From the NCBI GenBank assembly GCA_023460795.1, contig JAEWPC010000033.1, positions 124,001-188,000 of the forward strand: a stretch of DNA of 64,000 bases. Direction: 5' to 3'. The position numbers and the translations under genes are program-made. Position 1 is the stretch's first letter; each line of letters starts with the position of its first letter. This DNA is from Bacillota bacterium (lineage in GTDB: Bacteria > Bacillota > Bacilli > Paenibacillales > Paenibacillaceae). The notes beneath the pieces are model-generated. The model was given only the letters and a program-made list of their open reading frames with translations, ran no database searches and was not told the origin of the DNA. Below are positions 42,469 to 51,197 of the stretch, piece by piece.

Positions 42469-43905
42469 ATGAAGCAACTATCGAGCTACCGGGGACGCAA
42501 AGTCGTCGTCCTCGGCCTGGCAAGAAGCGGCGTAGCCGCCGCTAAGCTATTCCACGGCATCGGAGCCGATGTCGTCGTTAACGATCGCAAAGAGCGCGAA
42601 CTATGCCCCGAAGCCGACGAACTGACGGCTTTGGGCATTTCTGTTGTGTGCGGCGGGCATCCGGAAGGGCTTGTCAACGCGGAAACGGCGCTTCTGGTCA
42701 AAAATCCGGGCATCCCGTACACCGCGGAACCTGTCGTAGAAGCGCAGCGCTTAGGCGTAGAAGTCGTCAGCGAAGTCGAAGTCGCGGGACAGCTGTCGCC
42801 CGCGCCGATCATCGGCATTACCGGCTCCAACGGCAAAACGACGACGACGACGCTGACGGGCGTATTGCTCGAGGCCGCGGGGCTAAACCCGCTCGTAGCC
42901 GGCAATATCGGGCGTCCGCTCAGCGACGCCGTCCGGGAGGTCGATCCGAACGGCTGGCTCGTCGCGGAGCTGAGCAGCTTCCAGCTCAAAGGGACGACGG
43001 ACTTCCGCCCGCGCATCGGCTGCTTGCTCAACGTCGCGGAGACGCATCTCGACTATCACGGGGACATGGAGGATTATGTCGCTTCGAAGGCGAAATTGTA
43101 CGAGAACCAGACGCCATCGGATGTCGCCGTCTATAACGCCGACGATGAAACGTGCAGGAAGGTGTCGGAGGGCATTAAGGCGCGCCACGTCCCGTTCTCC
43201 ATAACGAAGCGGTTATCGGTCGGCGTATTCGTCGAACCGCCATATGCGGCGATTAAACCGGGTGCGGAAGGGGAAGACGAAGCTGAGCGTTGGATCGTCA
43301 GCAGGACGGAGGATGGGGCGGAACTCCGGGTCATCCGAGTCGACGAGCTTGGCATCCCCGGCAGGCATAATACCGCGAACGCGCTAGCCGCGATCGCCAT
43401 CGTCTTGTCGGCCGGCGCCAAGCCGGAGCAGCTCGTACCGGCGCTGAAGAACTTCCGCGGCGTCGAGCATCGCCTCGAGTTCGTCGGAACGATCCAAGGC
43501 GTCAAGTACTACAACGACTCCAAAGCGACGAACCCGATGGCCACGACGATGTCGATCTTATCGCTGCCGTCGCCGCTGATTCTGATCGCGGGCGGTCTAG
43601 ACCGCGGCTCGGACTACATGGAGCTCGTTCCCGTGTTCCGGGATCGGCTCAAAGGGCTCGTGGCGCTCGGCGAGACGAGAGAGAAACTAGGACGCGTGGC
43701 GGCGCTCGCCGGTTTAGAGGCGGTTAAACTCGTCGAACCTATGAGTGACGCCGAGGGCACCATTCGCCGTGCCGTAGAGGAAGCGGCGGCAATGGCCGAG
43801 CCTGGAGACCTCATTCTCCTGTCGCCGGCATGCGCGAGCTGGGATATGTTTCCGTCCTATGAGACAAGAGGTCGCATGTTTAAGCAATCGGCGCATACGT
43901 TGTAG
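42469..43905 (+). CDS. murD: UDP-MurNAc-L-alanine:D-glutamate ligase MurD
   Basis: MurD adds D-glutamate to UDP-MurNAc-L-Ala. It has 478 residues. The N-terminal Rossmann-like domain starts KVVVLGLARSGVAAAKL; the ATP loop is GITGSNGKTTTTT (about 116-128); AELSSFQLKG, NVAETHLDYHG, GVEHRLEFVG and the C-terminal NDSKATNPMAT are all present. A glutamate-rich insert (GAEGEDEAERW, about 264-274) is longer than in B. subtilis. The ribosome site lies within the end of mraY. Confidence 0.95.
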   Translation: MKQLSSYRGRKVVVLGLARSGVAAAKLFHGIGADVVVNDRKERELCPEADELTALGISVVCGGHPEGLVNAETALLVKNPGIPYTAEPVVEAQRLGVEVVSEVEVAGQLSPAPIIGITGSNGKTTTTTLTGVLLEAAGLNPLVAGNIGRPLSDAVREVDPNGWLVAELSSFQLKGTTDFRPRIGCLLNVAETHLDYHGDMEDYVASKAKLYENQTPSDVAVYNADDETCRKVSEGIKARHVPFSITKRLSVGVFVEPPYAAIKPGAEGEDEAERWIVSRTEDGAELRVIRVDELGIPGRHNTANALAAIAIVLSAGAKPEQLVPALKNFRGVEHRLEFVGTIQGVKYYNDSKATNPMATTMSILSLPSPLILIAGGLDRGSDYMELVPVFRDRLKGLVALGETREKLGRVAALAGLEAVKLVEPMSDAEGTIRRAVEEAAAMAEPGDLILLSPACASWDMFPSYETRGRMFKQSAHTL

Positions 43906-43947
43906 AAGGGGGCTTGTCCCTACTTCTGCTTTCGAGGTGTCCGGTTC

Positions 43948-45045
43948 ATGGCCAAAACCCGTTCCGTTCCCGATTTGTGGATGATCGTCGCTATCATTGG
44001 CATCCTGGCCATTGGCGTGGTCATGGTGTACAGCGCAAGCGCGGTCGCCGCTTTCCATGATTACGGGGACGCTTACTATTACGTCAAAAGACAGCTGTTA
44101 TTCGCGGTGCTCGGCGTCGGCGCCATGTTCGTAACGATGAACGTGGAGTATACGACCTGGCGCAAATATGCCGTACCCGCCGTCTTGCTGTGCTTCGGCT
44201 TGCTCGTTATCGTGCTAATCCCGGGCCTAGGGGTCGTGCGCGGGGGAGCGCGAAGCTGGCTCGGTATCGGATCCTTCGGTATTCAGCCCTCGGAGTTCAT
44301 GAAGCTCGCGATGGTGCTTTTCCTGGCCAAGCTACTCTCCGAACGGCAAAATCAAATCCAGCAATTCGCGACGGGGCTCATGCCGCCTCTCGGCATCCTG
44401 GGACTCGCGTTCGGACTCATTATGCTGCAGCCCGACCTAGGGACCGGTGCCGTCATGATCGGAGCGTCGCTCCTCGTCATCTATGTCGCCGGAGCGAGAA
44501 TCGCTCATCTCGGCGGGTTAGCCCTCGTCGGGTTGGTCGGATTCGTCGGTCTTATCGCCGCTGCGCCTTATCGGCTTCAGCGGATTACCGCGTTCCTCGA
44601 TCCATGGCAGGATCCGCTCGGCGCGGGGTATCAATCCATCCAGTCGTTATACGCGATCGGTCCGGGCGGTTTGGTCGGCCTAGGGCTTGGCATGAGCCGC
44701 CAGAAGTACAACTACCTGCCCGAGCCGCAGACGGATTTTATTTTCTCTATCTTGGCCGAGGAGCTCGGGTTTATCGGCGGTACGTTACTGCTACTGCTGT
44801 TCCTGTTGCTCATCTGGCGAGGAATGAGGACGGCCATCACGATCACGGATCCGTTCGGCAGCCTGCTCGCTTCGGGCATCGTCGGCATTATTGCCGTGCA
44901 AGTGCTCATTAATATCGGCGTCGTCATCGGATTGATGCCGGTAACGGGGATTACCCTTCCCCTCGTAAGCTACGGAGGATCTTCCTTAACGTTGCTATTG
45001 ACCGCGTTAGGAATTTTGCTTAATCTATCACGGTACGCGAGATGA
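43948..45045 (+). CDS. spoVE: SEDS glycosyltransferase SpoVE/FtsW
   Basis: This lipid II polymerase of the SEDS family pairs with SpoVD for cortex synthesis. It has 365 residues and ten predicted membrane helices. Motifs are VMVYSAS, the GARSWLGIGSFGIQPSEFMKL loop, QPDLGTG, EPQTDFIFSILAEELGFIGG and LPLVSYGGSS. The short N-terminus, and its place after murD in a cluster with spoVD, favour SpoVE, although no other FtsW is seen in the window. A terminator follows where murG would be expected. Confidence 0.92.
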   Translation: MAKTRSVPDLWMIVAIIGILAIGVVMVYSASAVAAFHDYGDAYYYVKRQLLFAVLGVGAMFVTMNVEYTTWRKYAVPAVLLCFGLLVIVLIPGLGVVRGGARSWLGIGSFGIQPSEFMKLAMVLFLAKLLSERQNQIQQFATGLMPPLGILGLAFGLIMLQPDLGTGAVMIGASLLVIYVAGARIAHLGGLALVGLVGFVGLIAAAPYRLQRITAFLDPWQDPLGAGYQSIQSLYAIGPGGLVGLGLGMSRQKYNYLPEPQTDFIFSILAEELGFIGGTLLLLLFLLLIWRGMRTAITITDPFGSLLASGIVGIIAVQVLINIGVVIGLMPVTGITLPLVSYGGSSLTLLLTALGILLNLSRYAR

Positions 45046-45053
45046 GAGATCCC

Positions 45054-45082
45054 GGCGCCCCGCGCGGGCGCTTCTTTTTTTA
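45054..45082 (+). terminator. Intrinsic terminator after spoVE
   Basis: GCGCCC and GGGCGC close a small GC-rich hairpin, followed by TTC and seven T. It divides the dcw cluster into two transcription units. From here to 45261 no gene is visible. Confidence 0.78.
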
Positions 45083-45261
45083 TGACATACGACTATGACC
45101 GGAGCTTCCGGAGAACATATAGCGCTTCCTTGGGGGGAACTGGGCGATTGTCACCACCCTTGCCTACCTGTCATAAGATACAGCGTGATCGTGACAGCCG
45201 AATGCAAGGCGCCGTCATCGTCAGCAGCACAGCCCCTTAAGGAACGCGCAGGGAGGTAGTT

Positions 45262-46170
45262 ATGATGCAGCAGTTGATCTCGGAGCTGATGGAAGCTCAG
45301 ATCGGAAGCGTGCGCGCGAACGAGCCGCTCGCGAAATATACGACATGGGAGATCGGCGGTCCTGCCGATGTACTTATTGTCCCCGAGAACGAAGAGCAGC
45401 TGTCGCGCGCGCTGACACTGTTGCACCGTCACGGGACGCCTTGGTGCGTTCTGGGCCGAGGCTCCAATACGCTCGTGTCCGATAAAGGGGTTCGCGGAGC
45501 CGTCATCAAGCTTGGCGACGGTTTCGACGACGTGCAATTTGAAGGGGCTACGGTGACTGCAGGCGCTTCGTACTCCTTCATCAAGCTGTCTGTAGTGGTC
45601 GGCAAGGAAGGGTTGACCGGATTGGAATTCGCGGGAGGAATTCCCGGTACGGTCGGCGGTGCCGTGTACATGAATGCCGGCGCCCACCATTCGGATGTTT
45701 CGCGTATCTTAAAGTCAGCCGACATCATCTGGGAAGACGGAAGTCGGTCTGTACTCGGGAATGAGGAGATGGGCTTCGCTTATCGCCACTCCATTCTTCA
45801 CCGGCGGCGGGGTATCGTCGTTCGGGCCGTATTCGAGCTGGAGAGCGGAGACCGCAAGGAGATCGCGGCGGCGATGGCGACGTACAAAGACAGAAGAAGA
45901 CGGACGCAGCCGCTCACGATGCCTTGCGCGGGCAGCGTGTTCCGGAATCCGCCGGGCGATCATGCCGCGAGGCTGATCGAAGCCGCCGGGCTGAAGGGGC
46001 TCAGCGAAGGCGCGGCCGAAGTTTCCCTAGTGCATGCCAATTTCATCGTGAATCACGGAGGTGCGAAGGCTGAGGACGTTCTCACCCTTATACTACGCGT
46101 TCAATCGATAATCGAACAACAATATGGAATAAAACTCGTACCGGAGGTTCTATTGATGGGTGAGCGGTAA
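45262..46170 (+). CDS. murB: UDP-N-acetylenolpyruvoylglucosamine reductase MurB
   Basis: MurB reduces UDP-GlcNAc-enolpyruvate to UDP-MurNAc with FAD and NADPH. It has 302 residues. FAD-binding signatures are TTWEIGGPADVLIVP, GRGSNTLVSDKGVRG and GLEFAGGIPGTVGGAVYMNAGAH; the catalytic Ser lies in PCAGSVFRNP, and the C-terminal VHANFIVNHGGAKAEDV is typical of the short (type II) form. GGGAGG precedes ATG 45262. murA starts 17 bases downstream. Being after a terminator, it must have its own promoter in 45083-45255, which I could not pin down. Confidence 0.95.
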   Translation: MMQQLISELMEAQIGSVRANEPLAKYTTWEIGGPADVLIVPENEEQLSRALTLLHRHGTPWCVLGRGSNTLVSDKGVRGAVIKLGDGFDDVQFEGATVTAGASYSFIKLSVVVGKEGLTGLEFAGGIPGTVGGAVYMNAGAHHSDVSRILKSADIIWEDGSRSVLGNEEMGFAYRHSILHRRRGIVVRAVFELESGDRKEIAAAMATYKDRRRRTQPLTMPCAGSVFRNPPGDHAARLIEAAGLKGLSEGAAEVSLVHANFIVNHGGAKAEDVLTLILRVQSIIEQQYGIKLVPEVLLMGER

Positions 46171-46186
46171 CCCGGAGGTGAATCCC

Positions 46187-47461
46187 TTGGACAATTTGGT
46201 GATTGAAGGCGGTCTGCCGCTTTCGGGCACCATTCGTATCCACGGAGCCAAAAACGCCGCTTTGCCGATTTTGGCTGCCAGCTTGCTCGCGGAAGGGAAA
46301 GTAACGATCCGCAACGTTCCCAGACTGCTCGATATCGAAGTCATGCTGGATATATTGCGGGATATCGGGTGTCAAGTCCGGCATCAGGATACGGTGGTAA
46401 CCGTCGAACCGGCTGCCGCGACATCCTCTCACATTCCGGAGACGTTGATGCGGAAGATGCGATCTTCGGTATTTTTGATGGGGCCTCTGCTAGCTAGATT
46501 CGGCGAAGTCCAGCTCTATCAGCCCGGAGGCTGCGCCATCGGCGAAAGAAAGATCGATTTGCATTTAAGGGGTCTTACGGCACTTGGCGCCAATATTAGA
46601 GAAAAGGGCAGCCGCATCGTATGCACGGCCCGCAAGCTGACGGGCGCGGAGATCATCTTGGATTTCCCGAGCGTTGGCGCGACCGAGAACATCATGATGG
46701 CTGCCGTGCTCGCGCAGGGGAGAACGACGATCGTCGGCGCGGCGAGAGAGCCGGAAATCCAAGACTTACAGCAATTCCTGAACGCCATGGGCGCGAAAGT
46801 CAGAGGCGCAGGCACGGATATCATTACGATCGATGGCGTCACGTCCTTGAGCGGTTGCGATTACGAAGTCATTCCGGACCGCATCGTGTCGGGTACGGTG
46901 ATGGTCGCGGCAGCCGCGACGAGAGGGGAAGTCACGCTAGAGAATACCCGTCCCGATCACCTCACCTCGCTCATTCACGCGCTTCGGCGTGCAGGTGTTC
47001 AAATCGATATCGGCAATGATATAATGAAAGTCGGCTCGACAGGTCGCCCGAAGGCGGTCGAACGTATCGTGACTTCTCCTTACCCCGCGTTCCCGACGGA
47101 TCTGCAGGCGCAAGTGATGACGCTGCTCGCATTGTCCGACGGCGTCAGCATTATGAAGGAAACGATATTCGAAGGCCGCTTCAAGCATGTGGAGGAGCTA
47201 TGCCGCATGGGGGCCGACATTCGCGTCGATCTGAATAACGCGTTCATCCGCGGGGTGCCTCAGCTGTACGGGACGAACGTGGAAGCTACCGACCTTAGGG
47301 CGGGAGCGGCGCTCGTCATCGCCGGGCTGGCCGCGCAAGGGCGGACGGTCGTGGAGCAGGTGCATCACATCGATCGCGGTTACGACCGGATCGAAGAGAT
47401 GTTCCGCCAGATCGGCGGCAACATCGTCCGGGAGCGTAATGCGAGCAAAGTTTTCAGTTAG
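46187..47461 (+). CDS. murA: UDP-GlcNAc 1-carboxyvinyltransferase MurA
   Basis: MurA performs the first committed step of peptidoglycan synthesis, transferring enolpyruvate from PEP to UDP-GlcNAc. It has 424 residues. HGAKNAALPILAASLLAEG lies at the start; the catalytic, fosfomycin-binding Cys is in QPGGCAIGERKIDLHL (about 114), with DFPSVGATENIMMAA and FPTDLQAQ further on. TTG 46187 has GGAGGTG six bases upstream; GTG 46160 would overlap murB. In B. subtilis murA is not within the dcw cluster, so its place between murB and divIB is characteristic of this lineage. Confidence 0.94.
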   Translation: MDNLVIEGGLPLSGTIRIHGAKNAALPILAASLLAEGKVTIRNVPRLLDIEVMLDILRDIGCQVRHQDTVVTVEPAAATSSHIPETLMRKMRSSVFLMGPLLARFGEVQLYQPGGCAIGERKIDLHLRGLTALGANIREKGSRIVCTARKLTGAEIILDFPSVGATENIMMAAVLAQGRTTIVGAAREPEIQDLQQFLNAMGAKVRGAGTDIITIDGVTSLSGCDYEVIPDRIVSGTVMVAAAATRGEVTLENTRPDHLTSLIHALRRAGVQIDIGNDIMKVGSTGRPKAVERIVTSPYPAFPTDLQAQVMTLLALSDGVSIMKETIFEGRFKHVEELCRMGADIRVDLNNAFIRGVPQLYGTNVEATDLRAGAALVIAGLAAQGRTVVEQVHHIDRGYDRIEEMFRQIGGNIVRERNASKVFS

Positions 47462-47473
47462 TTAGTTCAGAGC

Positions 47474-47516
47474 GTCCCCGCCAATGCGGTTAACGATGCG
47501 GCGGGGAGCTTTTTTG
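47474..47516 (+). terminator. Intrinsic terminator of murA
   Basis: TCCCCGCC pairs with GGCGGGGA, followed by GC and six T. Confidence 0.82.
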
Positions 47517-47541
47517 TGACGTACAAGTAGGAGGACGAATC

Positions 47542-48327
47542 ATGACGCAGCGTATTCCTGCTTTGAAGGAAGAACCGGCGAGACGGACAAGCCGTGGGAA
47601 GAAAGTGTTGCTGGGCATCGTTGTCGCTCTTGTCTTATTTATATTGATCTTCTTGTTCTTCCGTTCGTCTCTTTCGAAATATTCGGACATCCAAGTAGTC
47701 GGTACGTCCTATCTGAGCAAGGAGGAAGTGCTCCAAGCGCTCGACGTAAAGACCGGAGACTCGTTTTTCTTCCCGAAAATCAGCGAGCTTAAAGCGCGCG
47801 TCTCCAAGCTTGAACCGCTCCAATCCGTCTCGATTTCGAAAAAATTCCCCGGCGTGCTGCGGATTACCGTCAGCGAGCACCCGGAGGTCGCGATCCAGCT
47901 GTCCGAGGACGGGAAAGTGTTCTCCGTGCTGGCGAACGGCCTCGTGCTGCCGCTTCGGGCCGGGCATTTTCCGGACAAGCCGATCCTGTCGGGCTGGGAG
48001 CAGAAGGATCCGAATTTTATCGCGCTATGTCGAATACTGAGCGAGGTTCCTGTATCCTTATTGTCGGATCTATCCGAAATTCACCCGGATCCGTCGACGG
48101 CTTACCCCGATCGAATCAAGCTGTTCACGCGTTCTAGATTCGAAGTCGTAACGACCGTAAACAAGCTCTCCGATAAAATCGTCTACCTCAGCGACATCGT
48201 CCAGAACCGCGAGCCGGGCAAGGTCGTTATGCTAGAGGCGGACACCTATTTGCCATATTCGGCAGAAAATGCAAACCATGAGACGGAAGAAGCCGATAAT
48301 ATTAAGGAAAAGGACTCTACTCAATAA
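47542..48327 (+). CDS. divIB: Cell division protein DivIB/FtsQ
   Basis: This 261-residue bitopic divisome protein has a basic cytosolic start (KEEPARRTSRGKK), one membrane helix (VLLGIVVALVLFILIFLFF), a POTRA domain (YSDIQVVGTSYLSKEEVLQAL, about 50-120) and a beta domain with FPGVLRITVSEHPEVA. The C-terminus is acidic and disordered. GTAGGAGGACG precedes ATG 47542. It lies 81 bases after murA, beyond a terminator, so it may start a separate transcript with ftsA-ftsZ. Confidence 0.92.
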   Translation: MTQRIPALKEEPARRTSRGKKVLLGIVVALVLFILIFLFFRSSLSKYSDIQVVGTSYLSKEEVLQALDVKTGDSFFFPKISELKARVSKLEPLQSVSISKKFPGVLRITVSEHPEVAIQLSEDGKVFSVLANGLVLPLRAGHFPDKPILSGWEQKDPNFIALCRILSEVPVSLLSDLSEIHPDPSTAYPDRIKLFTRSRFEVVTTVNKLSDKIVYLSDIVQNREPGKVVMLEADTYLPYSAENANHETEEADNIKEKDSTQ

Positions 48328-48519
48328 TCAAAAAGAATGCTAGAATTTCTTCTATGGGCAAAGCGAGAGAACGCTAGCAAAGATGTTATAATTGCCCTTG
48401 ACGAATAATCAAAAAAATTGTTGAAAAAAGAGGGAAAACCTCACGGATGTGGAATATGTAGTAGGAAGCATCCCTTGTATGCGGCTATTTTTTCATTGAT
48501 CTACGGGAGGTGCCACCGG

Positions 48520-49761
48520 TTGAGCAACAATGACCTCATCGTCAGCCTGGATATTGGAACTTCGAAAATCCGGGTGATTATCGGGGAGATCAGCAACGGG
48601 GCCATTAACATCATTGGCGTAGGCTCTTCGGATTCCGATGGAATTCGCAAGGGTGCCATTGTAGATATTGACCAAACCGTGCAATCCATCCGTAATGCCG
48701 TCGATCATGCCGAGCGCATGGTCGGTATCGGAATAAGCGAGGTTTATGTCGGGATTGCGGGCAATCACATTGCACTGCAGAGCAATCATGGCGTGGTAGC
48801 CGTCTCCAACGAAGACCGGGAGATCGGCGAAGAAGACATCGAACGGGTATTGCAAGCGGCCAAAGTCGTCGCGTTGCCGCCTGAACGGGAAATTATCGGC
48901 CTCGTGCCGAAACAGTATTTGGTTGACGGCCTTTCGGGAATTCAGGACCCGCGGGGCATGATTGGCGTTCGCCTTGAAGTGGAATGTACGATCATCACCG
49001 GAACGAAAGCAGCCATACATAATCTGATGAGATGCGTGGAGAAAGCAGGTCTGCGTATTTCCGGAGTTATCTTGATGTCACTGGCATCGGGCATGATGGC
49101 GCTCACGAAAGACGAGAAAATGATGGGCACGGTGCTTGCCGATGTCGGCGCCGGAGCTACGACGCTGGCGATTTTCGAAGGCGGAAGCTTGGCGGCCGTA
49201 TCGACGCTGCCGATCGGCGGGGACTACGTCACGAGCGATATTTGCTACGGACTCAAAACCCAGACCGAGCATGCCGAGAAAATCAAGCTGAAATACGGTT
49301 GCGCGAGAATCGAAGACGCGGCCGAAGACCAGAAATTCAAAGTCATGCGAGTCGGAAGCAACGTGGAGAAGGAGTTCTCCCAGCTCGATCTGGCGAACAT
49401 CATCGAGCCTCGCATGCAAGAGATATTCCAGATGATTCGCCAAGAGGTGAAGCGCCTGGGTTATCTGGATAAGATCAACGGATACGTACTGACCGGCGGT
49501 TCCGTATCGCTGCCGAGCGTTCTTCCGTTGGCTCAATTCGAACTGGAGTCCAATGTCAGAGTAGCCGTTCCCGACTATATCGGAGTCAGGGATCCGTCTT
49601 TCAGCAGCGGCGTCGGCATGATCCAATATGTGAGCAAGCATGTCCGCACGCGCGGCGCAACGGGCGTCAAGCGTCCAAGCAAAGCGAAATCGACCGGAAG
49701 CACGGCGTCCAAACCTGGCATTGTTGAATGGTTCAAAAACATGTTCAAGGAATTTATTTAA
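48520..49761 (+). CDS. ftsA: Cell division protein FtsA
   Basis: FtsA is an actin-like ATPase that anchors FtsZ to the membrane. It has 413 residues. VSLDIGTSKIRVIIGE (phosphate 1 loop), the SHS2 1C domain (VYVGIAGNHIALQ), DVGAGATTLAIFEGGSL (phosphate 2) and VLTGGSVSLPSV (adenosine site) appear in order. The last residues, GIVEWFKNMFKEFI, form the amphipathic membrane-targeting helix. TTG 48520 follows GGGAGGTG by 7 bases; reading from TTG 48418 would add 34 unrelated residues. The 192 bases before it are AT-rich and likely hold promoters. Confidence 0.95.
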   Translation: MSNNDLIVSLDIGTSKIRVIIGEISNGAINIIGVGSSDSDGIRKGAIVDIDQTVQSIRNAVDHAERMVGIGISEVYVGIAGNHIALQSNHGVVAVSNEDREIGEEDIERVLQAAKVVALPPEREIIGLVPKQYLVDGLSGIQDPRGMIGVRLEVECTIITGTKAAIHNLMRCVEKAGLRISGVILMSLASGMMALTKDEKMMGTVLADVGAGATTLAIFEGGSLAAVSTLPIGGDYVTSDICYGLKTQTEHAEKIKLKYGCARIEDAAEDQKFKVMRVGSNVEKEFSQLDLANIIEPRMQEIFQMIRQEVKRLGYLDKINGYVLTGGSVSLPSVLPLAQFELESNVRVAVPDYIGVRDPSFSSGVGMIQYVSKHVRTRGATGVKRPSKAKSTGSTASKPGIVEWFKNMFKEFI

Positions 49762-49811
49762 GCCGCCGCTTACGAGAACCATTCGAACGAAGCGAGGAGG
49801 AGTTAGGATTT

Positions 49812-50978
49812 ATGTTGGAATTTGATTTTGAAATGGAACCGCTCGCTAAAATTAAGGTCATCGGTGTAGGTGGCGGCGGAAGCAACGCGGTCAATCGAAT
49901 GATCGAAAACGGCGTCAAAGGCGTCGAATTCATAACGGCGAATACCGATGCGCAAGCGTTGCAATTAACGAAATCCGAAATTAAGCTTCAGATCGGGGAC
50001 AAGCTCACGCGCGGTCTTGGCGCTGGCGCTAAACCTGAGATCGGCAAAAAAGCCGCGGAAGAGTCTCGCGAGCATATTACGACCTCGCTTAAAGGCGCGG
50101 ACATGGTATTCGTTACGGCAGGGATGGGCGGCGGTACGGGTACCGGCGCGGCACCTGTCGTGGCCGAGCTTGCCAAAGAAGCAGGCGCGCTTACGGTCGG
50201 CGTCGTAACTCGTCCGTTTACGTTCGAGGGACGCAAACGCTCGACTCAAGCGGATCTTGGCATCGAGGAATTGAAAGAAAAAGTCGACACGCTTATCGTC
50301 ATCCCGAACGACCGCTTGCTCGAGATCGTCGATAAGAAGACGCCGATGGTTGAAGCGTTCCGCGAAGCGGATAACGTGCTTCGCCAAGCGGTACAAGGCA
50401 TCTCGGACCTTATCGCCGTTCCTGGCCTGATCAACCTCGACTTCGCTGACGTGAAGACGATCATGACCGAGCGCGGTTCGGCGCTTATGGGCATCGGCTT
50501 GGCCACCGGCGAGAACCGTGCGATGGACGCTGCTCGCAAGGCGATTCAGAGCCCGCTGCTCGAGACGTCGATCGACGGCGCTCGCGGAATTATCATTAAC
50601 GTAACCGGCGGCGCTAACCTTTCGTTGTACGAAGTCAACGAAGCAGCCGAGATCATCATCGCGGCTTGCGATCCGGAAGTGAACATGATTTTCGGTGCGA
50701 GCATCGACGACAACATGAAAGAAGAGATCAAGGTAACGGTAATCGCGACCGGATTCGAGCACAAGGGCGCAACCCGTCGTCCGACTGCCACGACTTCGCA
50801 GCCTTTGCAACAGTCTTCGCAGCCGAACCAACAGCCGTTGAACAACGCAGCGGAACCGACGACGAGCGTGGGCGATTCCCGCGCTTCCTCGAATAACCTT
50901 CGCCCGTTCAACTCCCAGAGCTTGACGAGCGACCAGTTGGACATCCCGGCTTTCTTGCGCAATCGTCGCGATCGCTAA
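49812..50978 (+). CDS. ftsZ: Cell division GTPase FtsZ
   Basis: FtsZ is the tubulin-like protein of the Z ring. It has 388 residues. IKVIGVGGGGSNAVN at the start, the GTP loop AGMGGGTGTGAAP (about 103-115), RPFTFEGRKR and the T7 loop NLDFADVKTIM (about 206-216) are intact. A Gln/Ser/Pro/Thr-rich linker of about 65 residues leads to the conserved C-terminal peptide DIPAFLRNRRDR, the site for FtsA and SepF. GGAGGAG precedes ATG 49812; the frame remains open 28 codons upstream into ftsA without a ribosome site. Confidence 0.97.
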   Translation: MLEFDFEMEPLAKIKVIGVGGGGSNAVNRMIENGVKGVEFITANTDAQALQLTKSEIKLQIGDKLTRGLGAGAKPEIGKKAAEESREHITTSLKGADMVFVTAGMGGGTGTGAAPVVAELAKEAGALTVGVVTRPFTFEGRKRSTQADLGIEELKEKVDTLIVIPNDRLLEIVDKKTPMVEAFREADNVLRQAVQGISDLIAVPGLINLDFADVKTIMTERGSALMGIGLATGENRAMDAARKAIQSPLLETSIDGARGIIINVTGGANLSLYEVNEAAEIIIAACDPEVNMIFGASIDDNMKEEIKVTVIATGFEHKGATRRPTATTSQPLQQSSQPNQQPLNNAAEPTTSVGDSRASSNNLRPFNSQSLTSDQLDIPAFLRNRRDR

Positions 50979-51012
50979 TCGATTGAATTGAAACTTCATG
51001 CAGCAGCATGAT

Positions 51013-51059
51013 AGCTCCTCTTCCACTTTTGTGGGGGCGGGGCTTCTTCATTTTTTTTC
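51013..51059 (+). terminator. Intrinsic terminator of ftsZ
   Basis: AGCTCC-T-CTTCCAC pairs with GTGGGGG-C-GGGGCT around a TTTT loop, then a T-rich run of eight. The first repeat copy starts immediately after it. Confidence 0.75.
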
Positions 51060-51060
51060 C

Positions 51061-51088
51061 CTTATAGCGATATCCCCGTCGCTCAGGA
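51061..51088 (+). repeat. Dispersed repeat copy (forward) left of the IS1595-like gene
   Basis: TTATAG, then CGATATCCCC, G, TCGCTCAGG: one mismatch from the commonest form. Confidence 0.85.
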
Positions 51089-51197
51089 GAGGGAAGTAGA
51101 CCATTGATGACCCGTAGAAGGGGCAGTTAACAACCATCATCACATGGCCGAACCACTTCCTCATCACTCTTAACCCGTCGCGTAATTGAAATTCCGC

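Noticed and set aside
45083..45255. A small gene in the murG gap
   Set aside because: Frames are short, and the only long one (minus strand) runs far into murB antisense; nothing supports coding.
49965..51026. Long open frame antisense to ftsZ
   Set aside because: The sense strand encodes a complete FtsZ; the antisense product is Arg/His-rich without recognisable domains.
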